Shown: positions 1 through 8,333 of the stretch, one piece after another | Numbering within the stretch: the stretch's first letter is position 1 | Layout of the letters: every line of letters begins with the position of its first letter | Assembly (NCBI GenBank): GCA_002361175.1 | Contig: DESG01000080.1 | Location: 1-32,564, forward strand | Length of the DNA stretch: 32,564 nucleotides | Direction: 5' to 3' | Origin: Lachnoclostridium sp. UBA3320 | GTDB lineage: Bacteria; Bacillota; Clostridia; Lachnospirales; Lachnospiraceae | The notes under the pieces: model-generated | Databases searched by the model: none | What the model was told of the DNA's origin: nothing | The model's input: only the letters and a program-made list of their open reading frames with translations | Position numbers and translations under genes: made by a program

Positions 1-33
1 AAATATGTTTATTATATTTTAATAAAAAATTAA

Positions 34-48
34 TGATACAGATTCTCA
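34..48. promoter_or_regulatory. Possible Fur-family operator
   Basis: The sequence TGATACAGATTCTCA matches the 7-1-7 Fur consensus (TGATAAT-N-ATTATCA) at 11 of 14 positions. It ends just before the -35 hexamer of the downstream promoter. Fur-type boxes usually control iron or metal genes; the target could equally be a divergent gene to the left of the window. AT-rich DNA produces such matches by chance, so this is tentative. Confidence 0.3.
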
Positions 49-77
49 TTGGCAAATTTTGATTGCAAGTCTATATA
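49..77 (+). promoter_or_regulatory. Sigma-A-type promoter for the PHP gene
   Basis: TTGGCA (49-54) and TATATA (72-77) are separated by 17 bases. The -35 matches consensus at 5 of 6 positions and the -10 at 4 of 6. The pair lies 44 bases before the PHP start codon. Confidence 0.55.
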
Positions 78-121
78 AATATATGGTATTATTTTGTCTA
101 TATTGAATTGGAGGTTTTTTT

Positions 122-790
122 ATGAAAGTTGAATTACATGCACACACAAGTGAGACAAGTCCATGTGGCAATATTAGCGCAAGAAAACTTGTAATGATGT
201 ATGAAGAAAAAGGATATGACGCTGTTGTTATTACAGACCATTACAGCAAATGGGTAATGGATAGTAACCATATTACAAAACCATGGGAGTTTACCGAATT
301 TTTCCTTAATGGATACCACTCTGCACTAAATTATGCACAAAGCCATAAATGCAATATAAAAATACTTCTTGGAGCAGAAGTGAGTTTATTAGAAAGCCCA
401 AATGACTATTTGCTCTATGGCACAGATGAGGAATTTTTTAATCAAAATCCATTACTTTTCAAAATGCCGCTTAAAAAACTTTACAAGCTGTGTCATAAAA
501 ATGGAATACTACTTGTACAAGCACATCCATGCAGAGCTTATTGTACTCCAGCAGATGCACATTTTCTTGATGGTATAGAGGTATATAATGGCAATCCACG
601 CCATAATAGTAATAATAATAAAGCTTACAAATTGGCAGAAGAAAATGGGCTTATTATGACTTCAGGAAGCGATTTTCATGAAGAAGAGGACCTTGCAAGG
701 GGTGGAATAATTACAGAAGATGATTTTAATTCTATACATGAGCTTACAGAAATATTAAAAATGGGTAAATATGGAATTATCTTAGTTTAA
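122..790 (+). CDS. PHP-domain metal-dependent phosphoesterase
   Basis: A 222-residue protein of the PHP superfamily, which hydrolyses phosphoester bonds with a cluster of divalent metals. Visible metal-ligand motifs are HAH (His6, His8), TDH (Asp39, His40), Glu86, the QAHP motif with His135 and the late GSDFH motif (Asp184, His186). These cover the canonical PHP set, so the enzyme should be active. The natural substrate is unknown; relatives act on nucleotides, histidinol phosphate or 3',5'-bisphosphates. There is no signal peptide, so it is cytoplasmic. The start follows a GGAGG box at 8 bases. It has its own promoter and is followed after 22 bases by the YihY-family gene, probably co-transcribed. 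Confidence 0.85.
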   Translation: MKVELHAHTSETSPCGNISARKLVMMYEEKGYDAVVITDHYSKWVMDSNHITKPWEFTEFFLNGYHSALNYAQSHKCNIKILLGAEVSLLESPNDYLLYGTDEEFFNQNPLLFKMPLKKLYKLCHKNGILLVQAHPCRAYCTPADAHFLDGIEVYNGNPRHNSNNNKAYKLAEENGLIMTSGSDFHEEEDLARGGIITEDDFNSIHELTEILKMGKYGIILV

Positions 791-812
791 TTGCAAGGAA
801 AGGAATTTGTAT

Positions 813-1667
813 ATGAAACGCAATATATTAGTACGCTCTTTTTTAAAAATATATAACATAATACAGGTATTTTCAGAGGAAATGAAAAAAACTGCTATCT
901 CAGCATTTGCTGGTCAGTCAGCTTTTTTTATGATGTTGTCATTTTTTCCATTTATTATGTTTTTGTTAGCTCTTCTCAGATTTATGCCATTTACAGAAGA
1001 TGCATTAATAAGTGTATTAGAAGCATTTGTACCAACATCATTTCATGAGTTTTTAAAGACACTTATATCTGGTATATACAACAGCCAATCTGCCACACTT
1101 CTGCCTGTGACAATTATTACTTCAGTATGGCTTGCGTCAAAATCATTTCTTTCGCTTGCTAATGGATTAAATTTTGTGTATGAAATTGATGAAACTAGGA
1201 ATTTTATACTAATACGAATCTACGCCGTTATTTACACTATAATATTTGCACTGCTTATTATTGCAAGCCTTACTGTTATAGTCTTTGGAAATAGTATATA
1301 TTTATTTATACGAAAGCACATCTATTTCCCATTTTTACAGGATATAATTCTGTCAGTTATAAGTCTTAGGTCAGTTGTAAGTTTTTTTATAATGTTTTGT
1401 TTTTTTATAATAATGTATAAAGCCATACCAAATAGAACAAGCAATTTTAAAAGCCAAGTTCCAGGAACACTTGTTGCAACATGCGGCTGGCTTGTTTTTT
1501 CATGGCTTTATTCATTTTATGTAGACCACCTTAATAATTACGCAACATTTTATGGCACTATGACAGTTATTGCTCTTCTTATGGTATGGCTTTATGCATG
1601 TATGTATATACTTTTCTTTGGTGGTCTTATAAATAAGATGCTTGATAGAAGAATATTTAAAAACTAG
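813..1667 (+). CDS. YihY/virulence factor BrkB family membrane protein
   Basis: A 284-residue integral membrane protein with about six hydrophobic segments. It shows the family features: an early AFAGQSAFFMMLSFFPF-type first helix, a loop ending in RFMPFTEDALI, the IPNRTSNFKSQVPGTLVAT region before a late helix, and a helix pair ending in LNKMLDRR-like basic residues. YihY/BrkB proteins are widespread inner-membrane proteins of unclear function; they were once called ribonuclease BN in error. I chose the ATG at 813, preceded by AAGGAAAGGA; a TTG six bases earlier is in frame but less likely. The gene ends 3 bases from the converging SpoIID-like gene. Confidence 0.85.
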   Translation: MKRNILVRSFLKIYNIIQVFSEEMKKTAISAFAGQSAFFMMLSFFPFIMFLLALLRFMPFTEDALISVLEAFVPTSFHEFLKTLISGIYNSQSATLLPVTIITSVWLASKSFLSLANGLNFVYEIDETRNFILIRIYAVIYTIIFALLIIASLTVIVFGNSIYLFIRKHIYFPFLQDIILSVISLRSVVSFFIMFCFFIIMYKAIPNRTSNFKSQVPGTLVATCGWLVFSWLYSFYVDHLNNYATFYGTMTVIALLMVWLYACMYILFFGGLINKMLDRRIFKN

Positions 1668-1670
1668 ACA

Positions 1671-3284
1671 CTATTTTAGTGCTGTCTTTACATCTTGTAC
1701 TTTTATTCCATTAAAATAGTGTTTAAGGATTGTGACATAGTTTTTACCAGACTCTGCCATTGCCACTGCACCAGTCTGGCTAAGACCTGCACCATGACCA
1801 AATCCGCCACCTATTATCTTAAAAAAAGTGTTTTTCTTAGACTGTACTATATCAATATAAAATGCTGCACTAGGGAGCATTGAATACGAAGGTACGCTTG
1901 TACCACTTTTTCTATTTATTTTTTCATAAACGGGTGCAAGGACTTTCCGTATATTGTACTGTGTGCACACTTTTACTACGTTATTTGTACCAACAATCAC
2001 AAGTTCTGTAACAAGTCCACTATCTTCTCTCTTTTCAACACGCAGTTTTTTAACTTTTCCAATACTCTTTAATGGTTTTGACACATATGTACCATTTTTT
2101 CTCTGTGTAAGTATAAGTGATTTATCAGAAAGATAGCAGTTGTACAATGCAGAATCAATTCTTTCACTTAACTTAGAAGCATTTAGTGTTACACTCCATC
2201 TGTACCAGTCGTCACCACTGTCATATGTTTTATAATTTTCAGAATTAATAAAATCTCTGAAAGCATTTTCATCTGACAAATCTGTACTAGCTCCTTTGAC
2301 AGAATTTTTTCTTAATGTCTGCAGCGAGCCAAGAAGATATGGTACTTCTTCTTCTGTATTCCACACGTCCTGTCCATCCGCAGTATAGCCCCAAGATGTT
2401 GAAAAATAATATGTAACAATAATTTGTCCATTCTTTGTTGCCACTCTGCCATAAGTTTCATCTACTGCTTTCCTTGAACGTTCATTTTCAGGTATATTAT
2501 TATATACCTGACAAGCCACACTGTCATCTAAATCAGCACCATAAGTTTTATAGCTTTTCTCTTTTATCTGATTATAAGCATAACTCCTTGCGCAAACCGC
2601 CTGTGCTTTAAGTGCCTCCATATCACTTTCTGTCGGCATTTCACTTGGCACTACAGCATAAAGGTACTTCTCAAGCGGCAGTTCATTAACCATAAGAAAT
2701 CCGTTCTTTGTCCATTTTATCTCCATAGTTCCACGATATACAGGATTTATATCTCTCCGTTTAAAAGATAATATTTTAATACCATGTCCACCTTTAGAAC
2801 TAATGATAAATTTGCCTCTCTTTAAATTTTTTTTGGACATATCAAAAGAAATTTTCTTACCTGCACTATAATTTGTTGTTTTGTTTCTTGATGTCACTTT
2901 AAATTCATTGTCACAGGTAAGTTTTATATTGTCATGATAATAACTTTCAAAATCATTTGACATAATAAGAACTCTTACATTACGAGAAGTGCCAGGTTTA
3001 AGAACTTTTATTGGCTGCTTTGTTTCTTTAGGTGCTTTTGTACGTACTGGTGCTTGTGTAACTGCTGGTTTTTGTGTAACTGCTGGCTTTTGTGTAACTG
3101 CTGGCTTTTGTGTAGCTATTGGCTTTTGTGTAACTGTTGGCTTTTCTATATTTTCCTGTTCTACAATAGTTTCGCTGGTTTTTTTTGTATCATTAAATGT
3201 GATATATCCTTTAAAATATGCCTCTAATACTACACAGATAAGACAAAGTACAGATAATGCCAATAATAATTTTAATTTTTTCAT
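1671..3284 (-). CDS. SpoIID/LytB domain protein with TQKP-repeat linker
   Basis: A 537-residue exported protein. It starts with one hydrophobic segment (about residues 5-25, signal or anchor), then a Thr/Pro/Lys-rich linker with repeated TQKPAV units (about 45-95). The SpoIID domain follows: ELPLEKYLYAVVPSEMP, AQAVCARSYA, and the closing GFGHGAGLSQTGA motif. SpoIID is the lytic transglycosylase of the engulfment machinery and the Glu of SEMP is its catalytic residue, retained here. The protein is much longer than typical SpoIID (about 340 residues), and its linker suggests it spans the wall, so it may be a vegetative LytB-like amidase enhancer instead. The start has a good AAAGGAT site. It lies 32 bases after the cyclophilin gene. 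Confidence 0.85.
   Translation of the reverse strand: MKKLKLLLALSVLCLICVVLEAYFKGYITFNDTKKTSETIVEQENIEKPTVTQKPIATQKPAVTQKPAVTQKPAVTQAPVRTKAPKETKQPIKVLKPGTSRNVRVLIMSNDFESYYHDNIKLTCDNEFKVTSRNKTTNYSAGKKISFDMSKKNLKRGKFIISSKGGHGIKILSFKRRDINPVYRGTMEIKWTKNGFLMVNELPLEKYLYAVVPSEMPTESDMEALKAQAVCARSYAYNQIKEKSYKTYGADLDDSVACQVYNNIPENERSRKAVDETYGRVATKNGQIIVTYYFSTSWGYTADGQDVWNTEEEVPYLLGSLQTLRKNSVKGASTDLSDENAFRDFINSENYKTYDSGDDWYRWSVTLNASKLSERIDSALYNCYLSDKSLILTQRKNGTYVSKPLKSIGKVKKLRVEKREDSGLVTELVIVGTNNVVKVCTQYNIRKVLAPVYEKINRKSGTSVPSYSMLPSAAFYIDIVQSKKNTFFKIIGGGFGHGAGLSQTGAVAMAESGKNYVTILKHYFNGIKVQDVKTALK
3055..3144 (-). repeat. Five-copy 18-bp coding tandem repeat
   Basis: Five consecutive 18-bp units (3055-3072, 3073-3090, 3091-3108, 3109-3126, 3127-3144) encode the TQKPAV-type linker of the SpoIID-like protein. 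The central units are nearly identical in DNA; the outer ones carry a few substitutions. Near identity implies recent expansion or gene conversion, and the copy number may vary between strains. Confidence 0.85.
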
Positions 3285-3316
3285 ATCCTTTCTCCAAAAT
3301 TTTTCTTACCTAATAT

Positions 3317-3829
3317 TTAGCATTTTTCTGGTTCTGGATATTCTTTTCCAGCCATATCTGTTGTCACTTTAATCATTACCTGTGGTTCAAGTGGCATATC
3401 CTGCATATCTGTAGCTGTCTCTGCAATGGCATTTACTACGTCCATGCCTTCTGTCACTTTGCCAAATGCAGCATATGAACCATCAAGATGTGGTGAAGTT
3501 TTATGCATAATAAAAAACTGTGAACCAGCAGAATCAGGCATTGCAGAACGTGCCATTGACAGTACACCCTCTGTGTGTTTTAAGTTATTTGTAAAGCCAT
3601 TTCTTGTAAATTCACCTTTGATAGAATAGCCAGGACCACCCATTCCATTTCCGTCAGGGTCTCCGCCCTGTATCATAAAACCATTAATTACTCTGTGAAA
3701 TGTAAGTCCATTATAAAAATTCTTATTTACAAGTGAAATAAAATTATTTACTGTATTTGGTGCTATATCAGGATATAATTCTGCTTTAATAACACCTGCT
3801 GTTGTTTCAAAAGTTATGGTTGGATTCAT
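3317..3829 (-). CDS. Cyclophilin-type peptidyl-prolyl cis-trans isomerase
   Basis: A 170-residue single-domain cyclophilin catalysing cis-trans isomerisation of proline peptide bonds. Core motifs are intact: FHRVINGFMIQGGDP (active-site Arg46, with Phe51 and Gln54 of the site), GPGYSIKGEF, SMARS, GSQFFI and HLDGSYAAFGKV. No signal peptide is present, so it is probably cytosolic. The start is fixed by an AGGAGG box 6 bases upstream. It is followed by the SpoIID-like gene after 32 bases and preceded by the binding-protein-like gene with a 50-base gap, consistent with one transcript. Confidence 0.93.
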   Translation of the reverse strand: MNPTITFETTAGVIKAELYPDIAPNTVNNFISLVNKNFYNGLTFHRVINGFMIQGGDPDGNGMGGPGYSIKGEFTRNGFTNNLKHTEGVLSMARSAMPDSAGSQFFIMHKTSPHLDGSYAAFGKVTEGMDVVNAIAETATDMQDMPLEPQVMIKVTTDMAGKEYPEPEKC

Positions 3830-3879
3830 AATAACCTCCTTAAGTTTTTTTGCTATTATAATACTACCATTCTAATAAG

Positions 3880-5124
3880 TCAACAATTCCTTTTTTCGAG
3901 CGTATACACATTGTCCTTTATTTCCTTTATTGCATAATTGCCTGTTTCATCTCCTACAATAGATTCTTTTTTAAGAATTACATCTGCTCTGCCACGTTTA
4001 AATCCAAATTGACTTACGCCATTAAAAAGCTTTTCATTGCCCCATGACTGCATTGACACTATGTACATACTTCCAAGTCTTTGTGCAAAACCAGTTTTTC
4101 TTTTTCCATTTACATCAATCTCAATTATATTGTTATCAACTTTTTTAATTCCACTTATGCTTTTTACACGGTACTTAAACTTCTTACCATTGTTTTGTAT
4201 AGAGTAAAGTGCAATATTTTCAGCTTTTTTCTTATAGTTTTCACCAGTAACTTTTCCAAGTTTTACATAATTAGTGCCATAAGACTTAATTATATCATTT
4301 ATAACTTTTTTAGCATTTTTCCCTTTAGTTTTATAATCTGTTCCATATGCAAAAAAATACACAAACAAGTCTTTTTTATGTGGATATTTCTCTGTAATAT
4401 AGTCATACATTTCCTGCCCATAAAGCGAACACACCCATTTATATTCTTCTTCAAGCACAGGTCTTATAATATTTTTTTTAATAAGTGCTGCTGTTTTTTT
4501 ATCTGGATTTTTTAATTTATAAGATATCTTTTTTCTAATATTTTTAATATTTTTAATGCCATATTTATACTCTTGCATACCGACAATAGGAAGACTTGTA
4601 ATACTTTCATCTGCTGTATAACTTGAATCAGCACGCAGATAATAATTAAACAACACATCATCTGCTGTTATCTTTTGACCAGAAACATTTTCACAATCTT
4701 CATTAAGTGTTATACGAAAAGTAGTGATATCTCTTTTTTCATTATAAAAATTTTGCACATTACTGCTTATACACCGCCTGTCCTTTATTTCACAAAGTCC
4801 TGCATAACACAAATCAAGAAGATACTTGTCTGCTGTGGTTTTATAATTAAAAGGCGTGACATTTTTAGATATATCACCCTTAACAACAACTTTATCCTCT
4901 ATTTTGTCTTTTTCTTTTTGTGATTCTTTATATTTTTCTTCATCTTCCTTCTCATTCTCTTTTTCAGGTTCTTTATTTTCAGAAGAAGATTCTTCTGTTG
5001 CAGCAATAACTTCGCCACTTGGCACAGCGCTTTCATTAAGTTCTTTTCCAATATTATATACACTTATAATAAGCAGTATAAAAAGAACAATATAAATTAT
5101 TCCTGTAGCAAATACTTTTTTCAT
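3880..5124 (-). CDS. Membrane-anchored, C-terminally short solute-binding-protein-like protein (SBP_bac_5 type)
   Basis: A 414-residue protein with an N-terminal membrane helix (about residues 4-25) but no lipobox Cys, then an acidic/lysine-rich linker (about 40-75). The rest resembles the first part of OppA/DppA-type peptide-binding proteins: LLDLCYAGLCEI, KITADDVLFNYY, PIVGMQEYKYG, a long insert beginning IIRPVLEEEYKW, and FGFKRGRADVIL near the end. The protein stops at residue 414, where the family (about 550 residues) would continue into the second lobe. No remainder fits the 50 bases before the cyclophilin gene. It may be a truncated gene or a genuine short form with a sensing role. No permease or ATPase gene is nearby. 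Family assignment is by motif memory. Confidence 0.65.
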   Translation of the reverse strand: MKKVFATGIIYIVLFILLIISVYNIGKELNESAVPSGEVIAATEESSSENKEPEKENEKEDEEKYKESQKEKDKIEDKVVVKGDISKNVTPFNYKTTADKYLLDLCYAGLCEIKDRRCISSNVQNFYNEKRDITTFRITLNEDCENVSGQKITADDVLFNYYLRADSSYTADESITSLPIVGMQEYKYGIKNIKNIRKKISYKLKNPDKKTAALIKKNIIRPVLEEEYKWVCSLYGQEMYDYITEKYPHKKDLFVYFFAYGTDYKTKGKNAKKVINDIIKSYGTNYVKLGKVTGENYKKKAENIALYSIQNNGKKFKYRVKSISGIKKVDNNIIEIDVNGKRKTGFAQRLGSMYIVSMQSWGNEKLFNGVSQFGFKRGRADVILKKESIVGDETGNYAIKEIKDNVYTLEKRNC

Positions 5125-5181
5125 AATAACTAGTCCTTTCTGGATTTAATAAAAAATAACAGTTTACAACCAGCTATTACA

Positions 5182-5210
5182 AGAATAAACTACTATACAG
5201 ATATGTTCAA
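5182..5210 (-). promoter_or_regulatory. Candidate promoter for the binding-protein-like gene
   Basis: Read on the minus strand, TTGAAC (5205-5210) and TATTCT (5182-5187) are 17 bases apart, with 4 of 6 consensus matches each. This is the best pair in the 241-base divergent intergenic region for the leftward gene. Confidence 0.35.
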
Positions 5211-5293
5211 TTATATTACTGTGACAAAATATTTTATAAATCTTCATAAATTTACTTTGTGTGACAAAACAATTTCTGTTTTTGTACACATAA

Positions 5294-5322
5294 TTTACAT
5301 GATTGTCCCATACTTATATATC
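5294..5322 (+). promoter_or_regulatory. Candidate promoter for the SpoIIM-like gene
   Basis: TTTACA (5294-5299) and TATATC (5317-5322) have a 17-base spacer and sit about 44 bases before the start codon. A CATAC element partly overlaps, as in sporulation sigma-E promoters, but no convincing matching -35 was found, so the sigma factor is undecided. Confidence 0.35.
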
Positions 5323-5365
5323 AATATAAATTTTGGATTCTGCTTGAAAATCCACGGAGAGTTGA

Positions 5366-6004
5366 ATGAAATCTATTCCGAAAAATTCAAAAAACTACAA
5401 AAAACTTCCTGCGGCATGTAAAATAACATTGTTTTTTGCTATTATAGGTTTAATTGTTGGTTTAATAACAGGAAACCTATTAAAAGAGAGCCTTTACTCA
5501 CCTCTTATAACCATTTACAATGAAACTATAAACAATATACCAGAACTTGATATAAACAGAATGGATATACTGCTCCTTGCCTTAAAAAGAAACCTGAAAC
5601 TTTTTGTACTTTTATATCTTTTTGCACTTACTAATCTTTGGACATATTACTACTGTGCATTTGCACTTTATACAGGATTTACTAATGGACTGCTTTTATC
5701 ATTTAATATTATACTTAATGGAATATCTGGAATAATACAATTTTTATTTTATATTTGTCCACAGGTACTGTTATTTATACCACTATATTTAATGATAATT
5801 GCACATTGTAATAGTTTTCATGATGAATTTATATCATGTGTAAGTTATCCAACTCATGATAACTCAAAACAAAAAAAAGGAAAACTGGCACTTTGCCAGT
5901 TCCCATTTATAATACTGTGTTTATTATTTATAACGGCGGGATGTTTTATAGAAGCAAATCTTAATTTACCACTTGTGATATGGTATTCAAGCCATCTAGC
6001 ATAG
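5366..6004 (+). CDS. Stage II sporulation protein M-like membrane protein
   Basis: A 212-residue polytopic membrane protein with about five hydrophobic segments. Its arrangement matches the SpoIIM/DUF95 family: a first helix near residues 20-42 ending in a GLITGN motif, a loop, then helices around 75-90, 100-125, 130-150 and 180-198. In spore formers SpoIIM scaffolds the SpoIID-SpoIIP engulfment complex in the mother-cell membrane. The start ATG follows CGGAGAG at 5 bases. The gene is alone on the plus strand. A SpoIID-domain gene lies 2 kb away on the other strand, a suggestive but not operonic association. The family is diverse, so a non-sporulation role is possible. Confidence 0.65.
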   Translation: MKSIPKNSKNYKKLPAACKITLFFAIIGLIVGLITGNLLKESLYSPLITIYNETINNIPELDINRMDILLLALKRNLKLFVLLYLFALTNLWTYYYCAFALYTGFTNGLLLSFNIILNGISGIIQFLFYICPQVLLFIPLYLMIIAHCNSFHDEFISCVSYPTHDNSKQKKGKLALCQFPFIILCLLFITAGCFIEANLNLPLVIWYSSHLA

Positions 6005-6017
6005 GTTATAGTTTTAC

Positions 6018-6045
6018 ACAGGAGAGGCAGTTTTGCCCTTCCTGT
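6018..6045. terminator. Weak hairpin between convergent genes
   Basis: ACAGGA (6018-6023) pairs with TCCTGT (6040-6045), extended by a short GGC/GCC helix across a mismatch. It lies between the converging SpoIIM-like and esterase genes and could stop both, but neither strand has a clear T tract. Confidence 0.3.
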
Positions 6046-6065
6046 AGTAAACTTTAGCCAAAATA

Positions 6066-6899
6066 TTATATCCCTACTTTTCCGCTATTCATTCCTGCCA
6101 TTCCATCGCTAAGAGGCAGCCAATCTAACACTTTTTTAATATATCTGTTCCAAAAATCCCACTCATGGTTTCCTTTGCCTTCTTCAAATGTAATGTCAAT
6201 TCCAGCAGACTTAAGTGTATTATAAAACTTTTTATTGGCATCCATAAGAGAATCATCTGTACCACATGCCATATATATTTTTGGAAGTTCTTTTCCTTCT
6301 TCTTTTAATTTTAATGCCAACCATTCAGGGTTTTTGTCACTTTCTTTCACTTTGGACAAGTCGCCAAAAATAGATTCTGCATAACTCTTAGTTTCCATAA
6401 AAAGTGGAGACTCATCTTTATAATTTTCTAGCCCATCTATAATTATTGCAGATGACAAAGCACCTATATAACCAAATGTTTCATGGTATTTTAATCCATT
6501 TCTTAAAGCACCATAGCCACCCATTGAAAGTCCTGCAATAAATGTATCTTCTCGTTTATCAGACAGTGTAAACATCTTACGCGTTATATCTACCAGCTCT
6601 TTTCCAATAAATTCTCCATACATAGCATGGGATTTTTCTTGGTCTAAGTAAAACATATTTTCCCCAGATGGCATTACAACTGCAACATTTTTTTCATCTG
6701 ACCACCTCTGGATATTAGTACCATTAACCCAGTCTGTATAATTTCCCAAAATGCCATGTAATAAATATAATGTTTTATATGGAGCAGCTTTTAGCTCTGG
6801 CTCTCCTGGAAGAGTTATTTTGTCTGCAGGAAGCAGTACATTCACCGTTACAGTCCTCATAAGTGACTTTGAAATAAAATTTACCTGTAAAAATGCCAT
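6066..6899 (-). CDS. Alpha/beta-hydrolase esterase (EstA / S-formylglutathione hydrolase-like)
   Basis: A 277-residue serine hydrolase of the esterase D/putative esterase family, which includes lactococcal tributyrin esterase EstA. Visible elements are the oxyanion region YLLHGILGNYTDW, the nucleophile elbow GLSMGG (Ser125), an acid region CGTDDSL and the catalytic His245 in GNHEWDFW. No signal peptide is seen; it should act in the cytoplasm on short-chain acyl esters, perhaps deacetylating sugars. A GGAG site lies about 12 bases before the ATG. It follows the J-domain/SEC-C gene by 20 bases and is probably the last gene of that operon; whether it has any link to chaperone function is unknown. 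Confidence 0.88.
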   Translation of the reverse strand: MAFLQVNFISKSLMRTVTVNVLLPADKITLPGEPELKAAPYKTLYLLHGILGNYTDWVNGTNIQRWSDEKNVAVVMPSGENMFYLDQEKSHAMYGEFIGKELVDITRKMFTLSDKREDTFIAGLSMGGYGALRNGLKYHETFGYIGALSSAIIIDGLENYKDESPLFMETKSYAESIFGDLSKVKESDKNPEWLALKLKEEGKELPKIYMACGTDDSLMDANKKFYNTLKSAGIDITFEEGKGNHEWDFWNRYIKKVLDWLPLSDGMAGMNSGKVGI

Positions 6900-6919
6900 A
6901 TCTTATCTTTTCTCCTTTT

Positions 6920-8332
6920 TTAATTTTTGTTTCTTCCACAGCACTGTTTATATTTTTTACCACTTCCACAAGGACAAGGGTCATTTCTTCCGATTTTTTT
7001 TCCACTGCGTATAAATGAACCATCTTCTTCACTGTTCCACTGGAGTTTTTCTGCGTTACGGCGTTCTTGTGGATAAAGTTCATAATAATGTCCGCCATTC
7101 ATATACTTTTCAGCTTTGTTATAATATTTTAACAGTTTTTCTTTAATATATGATATGTCTTCTCGCTCAAGCTGCTTAAAAAAGTCTTCCATTGCTGTGT
7201 ATAATTCAGGATATTCATTTTTTACAATATCAAATTCCTCTTTTATTTCTGGCATACGCTCTATAATAAGCAGCTTACAGTCTGTTTGTGCAAAGCGTAT
7301 AATCGTATCGTCATATATCTTATATGCTAATATAAAAGCCTCAAAACACCACTGAAACTCTACACTAAGATGCGAATTAGCTTCCATTTTAACTTCAATA
7401 AGCTTGTTTGTAATAACATACCATTGGTCGGAATATTTTTCTTGCGGCAAGTATTTTTTTGTTTCATTAAAAATTTCTTCTATATAATTTATGCAGTTAC
7501 AGTCGTCATCTTCCTCTGATGCTGCCATAATTATCGCCAAAAGAATTTCAAATGTTTCATCATCATATTTTTTAATAAGCCGTCCTATAGACTTTGTAAA
7601 TTCTAAATAAAGCTTTACTATTTCATCAAAGCGACTGTTTATTATAAAGATATTCATTGTAAGAAGCTCCATATATGCTTCTATGTAATCATCAATATGC
7701 TCTTTTGCTTCTTTTGTATTGTCAAAACTTCTAACTAGTTCTAATAGTATTTCAACTCCTCTGCTATAGTTATTCCTGTCACGACAACAAGTTGAAAATT
7801 GTAAAATAAAATCACAATCTCTAAAACCTAGTGCGTAAGCTTTTTCAAATGCTGTAAAAGCTTTTTTCCCAAATCCTCTTTGATAATAGGCAAGTGCTAA
7901 ATTTCTTTTATGAATATTTTGCTTAGGATACTTTTTTACTAATTTTTCATAAGTTTTGACTGCTTTACCACTGCTTCCGCTCATTCGTTGGCTATATGCA
8001 AGCAAAGATAACAGTAATTCAGATTCCCCAAAATCATTTATTGCATGCTCTGCCATATTTGATGCTTTTTTATAATCTTCGTTATGTATTAACGTTCTAA
8101 TTGCCTTTATCACAAATATAGCATCTGGATTGTCAGGCATCTCAAAGTTTAACTCTTCGTCTTTTTTTCCTGTAACTGCTGCCAAAATGCGCTCATAAGC
8201 ACCTCGTATTTTTTGAAAATGTTCAGGGTCTTTTTCTGGTGAAAATTGGCGCACAAGTTTAAAATATGCTCTTTTTGCTTCATCTTGGGTAGCATCAATA
8301 TTTAGCCCTAGTATTTCATAATCATTTTGCAT
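6920..8332 (-). CDS. Divergent J-domain / TPR-like / SEC-C protein
   Basis: A 470-residue soluble protein. Residues 1-55 form a J-domain (YEILGLNIDATQDEAKRAY then HFQKIRGAYERIL), but the HPD motif that triggers Hsp70 ATPase activity is replaced by SPE (residues 31-33, SPEKDPE). Residues about 75-190 look like tetratricopeptide helices (YEKLVKKYPKQNIHKRNLALAYY and similar). The C-terminus is a SEC-C zinc motif, CPC-X8-CC (Cys453, 455, 464, 465), as in SecA tails, where it binds SecB or ribosomes. The gene starts one base after the Hsp70 stop, and its GGAGG site lies inside the Hsp70 coding end, so the two are translationally coupled. It is probably the dedicated co-chaperone of that Hsp70. Confidence 0.85.
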   Translation of the reverse strand: MQNDYEILGLNIDATQDEAKRAYFKLVRQFSPEKDPEHFQKIRGAYERILAAVTGKKDEELNFEMPDNPDAIFVIKAIRTLIHNEDYKKASNMAEHAINDFGESELLLSLLAYSQRMSGSSGKAVKTYEKLVKKYPKQNIHKRNLALAYYQRGFGKKAFTAFEKAYALGFRDCDFILQFSTCCRDRNNYSRGVEILLELVRSFDNTKEAKEHIDDYIEAYMELLTMNIFIINSRFDEIVKLYLEFTKSIGRLIKKYDDETFEILLAIIMAASEEDDDCNCINYIEEIFNETKKYLPQEKYSDQWYVITNKLIEVKMEANSHLSVEFQWCFEAFILAYKIYDDTIIRFAQTDCKLLIIERMPEIKEEFDIVKNEYPELYTAMEDFFKQLEREDISYIKEKLLKYYNKAEKYMNGGHYYELYPQERRNAEKLQWNSEEDGSFIRSGKKIGRNDPCPCGSGKKYKQCCGRNKN

Positions 8333-8333
8333 A

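Noticed and set aside
1668..1690. Terminator between the converging YihY and SpoIID-like genes
   Set aside because: A short stem (CACTA/TAGTG) overlaps both gene ends but lacks a GC-rich stem and a T tract on either strand.
3055..3144. CRISPR-like array
   Set aside because: The units are contiguous 18-bp coding repeats with no spacers, in frame with a gene.
4081..4515. Plus-strand open frame of 144 residues, Phe/Ile/Ser-rich
   Set aside because: It is antisense to the binding-protein-like gene and its composition is what AT-rich lysine codons give when read backwards; it has no ribosome site.
5203..5421. Short plus-strand frame before the SpoIIM-like gene
   Set aside because: It overlaps the SpoIIM-like start in another frame, covers the promoter region and has no ribosome site or recognisable content.
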